Part shown: positions 41,938 to 43,313 of the stretch, piece after piece
How positions within the stretch are numbered: the stretch's first letter is position 1
Layout: every line of letters begins with the position of its first letter
NCBI GenBank assembly: GCA_964537715.1
Contig: CAZIAH010000022.1
Coordinates: 1 to 43,313 of the forward strand
Reading direction: 5' to 3'
DNA length: 43,313 nt
From: CAZTZL01 sp964537715
Lineage (GTDB): Bacteria; Zhuqueibacterota; QNDG01; DSAB01
Program-made: the position numbers and the translations under genes
The notes under the pieces: model-generated
The model's database searches: none
What the model was told of the DNA's origin: nothing
The model's input: only the letters and a program-made list of their open reading frames with translations

Positions 41938-42408
41938 TCATTTTTGTAGGTTCTCAAGTTCAAACAATACTTCTAAAATATACTGTGCAGGTTCATCCTG
42001 CCAGCTGATTTTTAAACGAAAATCAATCTGTATCTGTGTCGTTGAGATACCAGAAATAATTTCAGATCGGTGTAAACTGACAGGCTGATACTTGCTCTCT
42101 GGCTCCTGATGCAATTTCCATAAAAGATCATAATGGGGCTTATTCATTTGAATTGGAATAAAATAAGGCTGCTCAGTCAATAGAAACAGTCTCCAGTGAT
42201 TATTTTCATTATTCTGTGATTGTATAAATGCCTGGATTCCTTCCAAATTACCGATTGCTTCTACATAGCCTCTTTCCAGATCCTCTTTTGAAGGAATCGG
42301 GAAAGTGATTTGCATAGCATCCATTCTTATTGTAGAATGATTCCCGAATAAAATGGATGGAACATACAGTATGATAAAAATAAAACTGATTTTTGATAGT
42401 CTATTCAT
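41938..42408 (-). CDS. Secreted fimbrial-subunit-like protein B
   Basis: 156 residues: signal peptide about 1-22 (ending LFGN), then a small beta-sandwich. It is a paralogue of the next protein upstream. KPHYDLLWKL and YQPVS, then IDFRLKISWQDEPAQYILEVLFELE, align with that protein's KPIQDFQWRI and YQSIS, LDYRLLLGWENTPPGHWEFEPIFEI. The start overlaps the preceding gene by 4 bp (ATGA), and the barrel gene follows 35 bp later. The fold pattern (beta-strands, a WxL-type Trp in the penultimate strand) resembles DUF4402/WxL or pilus subunits. Pilin or tip protein exported by the barrel is my inference. No enzyme motif is present. Confidence 0.6.
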   Translation of the reverse strand: MNRLSKISFIFIILYVPSILFGNHSTIRMDAMQITFPIPSKEDLERGYVEAIGNLEGIQAFIQSQNNENNHWRLFLLTEQPYFIPIQMNKPHYDLLWKLHQEPESKYQPVSLHRSEIISGISTTQIQIDFRLKISWQDEPAQYILEVLFELENLQK

Positions 42409-42923
42409 GGATCACTTTTCCAGGGACTAATCTCAAATATGGGTTCAAATTCCCAATGACCTGGAGGCGTATTTTCCCATCCCAGCAGCAGTCGATAATC
42501 AAGAAAAAGCTCTTTTGCCACAACTCCCTTATCACTGGTAATAACAGTAATAGGGCTTCGAGAAATGGACTGATACGTTCCTCCTGTGATACGCCATTGG
42601 AAATCCTGGATAGGCTTATACGCATTGGGTGTTATATACAAATTATCGTTTTGAGAATGTATACTGATTTTCCAGGGAGAATTGCTATACACAATCAATC
42701 GTACTGCATTTTGCAGTTCTATAGATCCTCTTTTCATATCCACAATGGATAGTTCGGGAAAAGTCCGTTTGTTCTCGACTGTTAGCTCAACAATTGGAGG
42801 GATTAAAATATCCGCATACACCGAAGCACGATCTTGTGCACTCACATTGACTAAATAGAATCCAGCAAACCATACATAAAAGAGGATAAGGATAGAAATA
42901 AAAAATCGAGGTTTAAATATCAA
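42405..42923 (-). CDS. Secreted fimbrial-subunit-like protein A
   Basis: About 172 residues from TTG 42923. CCGGAG lies about 9 bp upstream, and a TTG at 42944 is also in frame and would overlap the previous gene by 32 bp. Signal peptide about 1-30 (FFISILILFYVWFAGFYLVN, ending VSAQ). The mature beta-protein has IPPIVELTVE, then RLIVYSNSPWKISIHS, a pattern seen in DUF4402, WxL and spore-coat-U/pilin-like proteins. A penultimate strand LDYRLLLGW and a terminal FEPIFEI follow. It is paralogous to the 156-residue protein downstream (4-bp overlap) and follows the chaperone-like gene. I infer a structural subunit; no homologue of known function is recognised. Confidence 0.6.
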   Translation of the reverse strand: MIFKPRFFISILILFYVWFAGFYLVNVSAQDRASVYADILIPPIVELTVENKRTFPELSIVDMKRGSIELQNAVRLIVYSNSPWKISIHSQNDNLYITPNAYKPIQDFQWRITGGTYQSISRSPITVITSDKGVVAKELFLDYRLLLGWENTPPGHWEFEPIFEISPWKSDP

Positions 42924-43313
42924 AAAATGCTTCTCCGGCCACAAGGTAATCCCCCTTAAAATCGACTACAACCAGAGCCGAATATTCTCCTGGACTGGCA
43001 CTGAGAGGATGGATAGCTTTGACAACACGTCTGTCATCCGGAAAACAGTTGAACAGAGGTAATTCAAATGAGGCAATCGTATGACCCATGTCATTTCGGA
43101 TTTCCACAGTTCCACTGCATTTCAACCACATATTCCCCGAATTCACAAACGTCGATTGAACTATTACATTTTTGTTAATTGAATCAAAAACAACATCAAT
43201 ATTCGTGATTTCCCCCTCTTTTCTAAGGGCACCATCCAGAGTCAGGTAGATTTGGATTTTTGCACGAATTTGAAAAGATATCTCAAAGGTCACTCCTTGA
43301 CCACTCATTGTAG
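42913..43313 (-). CDS. Chaperone-like protein, C-terminal part (cut by window edge)
   Basis: At least 131 residues. The frame is open to the window end, and the first Met lies only 5 bp inside it, so the gene very probably begins outside. The visible part fits the second half of a periplasmic pilus-chaperone-like protein: RAKIQIYLTLDGALRKEGEI, then IVQSTFVNSGNMWLKCSGTVEIRNDMGHTIASFELP, then SPGEYSALVVVDFKGDYLVAGEAFFDI. This is an Ig-like domain with a conserved 'NSGN..L...G.VEI' turn, known from proteins annotated as fimbrial chaperones in diverse phyla. Its position before two subunit-like genes and an usher-like barrel supports that role. It overlaps the next gene's start by about 11 bp. 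Confidence 0.6.
   Translation of the reverse strand, partial: TMSGQGVTFEISFQIRAKIQIYLTLDGALRKEGEITNIDVVFDSINKNVIVQSTFVNSGNMWLKCSGTVEIRNDMGHTIASFELPLFNCFPDDRRVVKAIHPLSASPGEYSALVVVDFKGDYLVAGEAFFDI

Overview
The window looks like chromosomal DNA from a Gram-negative bacterium. It has outer-membrane beta-barrel proteins, a lipopolysaccharide-type heptosyltransferase, a periplasmic adaptor protein and many Sec signal peptides. The mix of choice-of-anchor D, DUF11 and SdrD-like surface proteins with a TrpB2-type tryptophan synthase beta chain suggests an uncultured lineage of the Fibrobacteres-Chlorobi-Bacteroidetes neighbourhood (Calditrichota/KSB1-like). That placement is an inference from gene style, not a database result. 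Promoters of the TTGACA-N17-TATATT type and strong Shine-Dalgarno sites (AGGAGG) are visible. Most genes have balanced base composition, but about 18.84-21.06 kb and much intergenic DNA are clearly AT-rich.

Layout. 1-1831: a cluster of palindromic repeats, tRNA-Pro(CGG), a small-multidrug-export family membrane protein whose stop codon lies inside the tRNA, and a GT2 glycosyltransferase. 2244-18840: a sigma-54-type promoter followed by five same-strand genes for secreted or outer-membrane proteins. They are a ~2737-residue repeat adhesin, two smaller secreted DUF11 proteins, a six-DUF11 plus SdrD-like protein, and an outer-membrane barrel. 18918-25359: an AT-rich block with an amber-interrupted gene and a membrane/pseudopilin-like fusion, then a large unknown membrane-anchored periplasmic protein, a short anchored protein and a secreted isochorismatase-fold hydrolase. 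25426-28621: tRNA-Pro(GGG), a secreted M64 metallopeptidase and ornithine aminotransferase. 28789-34950: a MacA-like adaptor, two MacB/FtsX-type permeases without an ATPase, a small membrane protein and NAD+ synthetase. 34992-38845: dispersed repeats, a DUF1848 protein, a GT9 heptosyltransferase, and a TrpR-TrpB2 operon. 38876-43313: a second surface locus with an usher-like barrel, two paralogous secreted subunits and the end of a chaperone-like protein.

Working together. The strongest candidate for an undescribed system is the 2.2-18.8 kb operon. The giant protein and both smaller secreted proteins end exactly at the last strand of a C-terminal DUF11 domain. They are followed by a multi-DUF11 protein and a dedicated barrel, so I infer a DUF11-based export/assembly system for surface fibres. 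The 38.9-43.3 kb locus has the same elements (Ig-like domains, barrel, SdrD-like domains, small beta-sandwich subunits, chaperone) in chaperone-usher order. Separately, both tRNA-Pro genes carry a second copy of their own 3' end 93-96 bp downstream, with a related ~77-bp palindrome-bearing element between the copies. This looks like target duplication by a miniature element.
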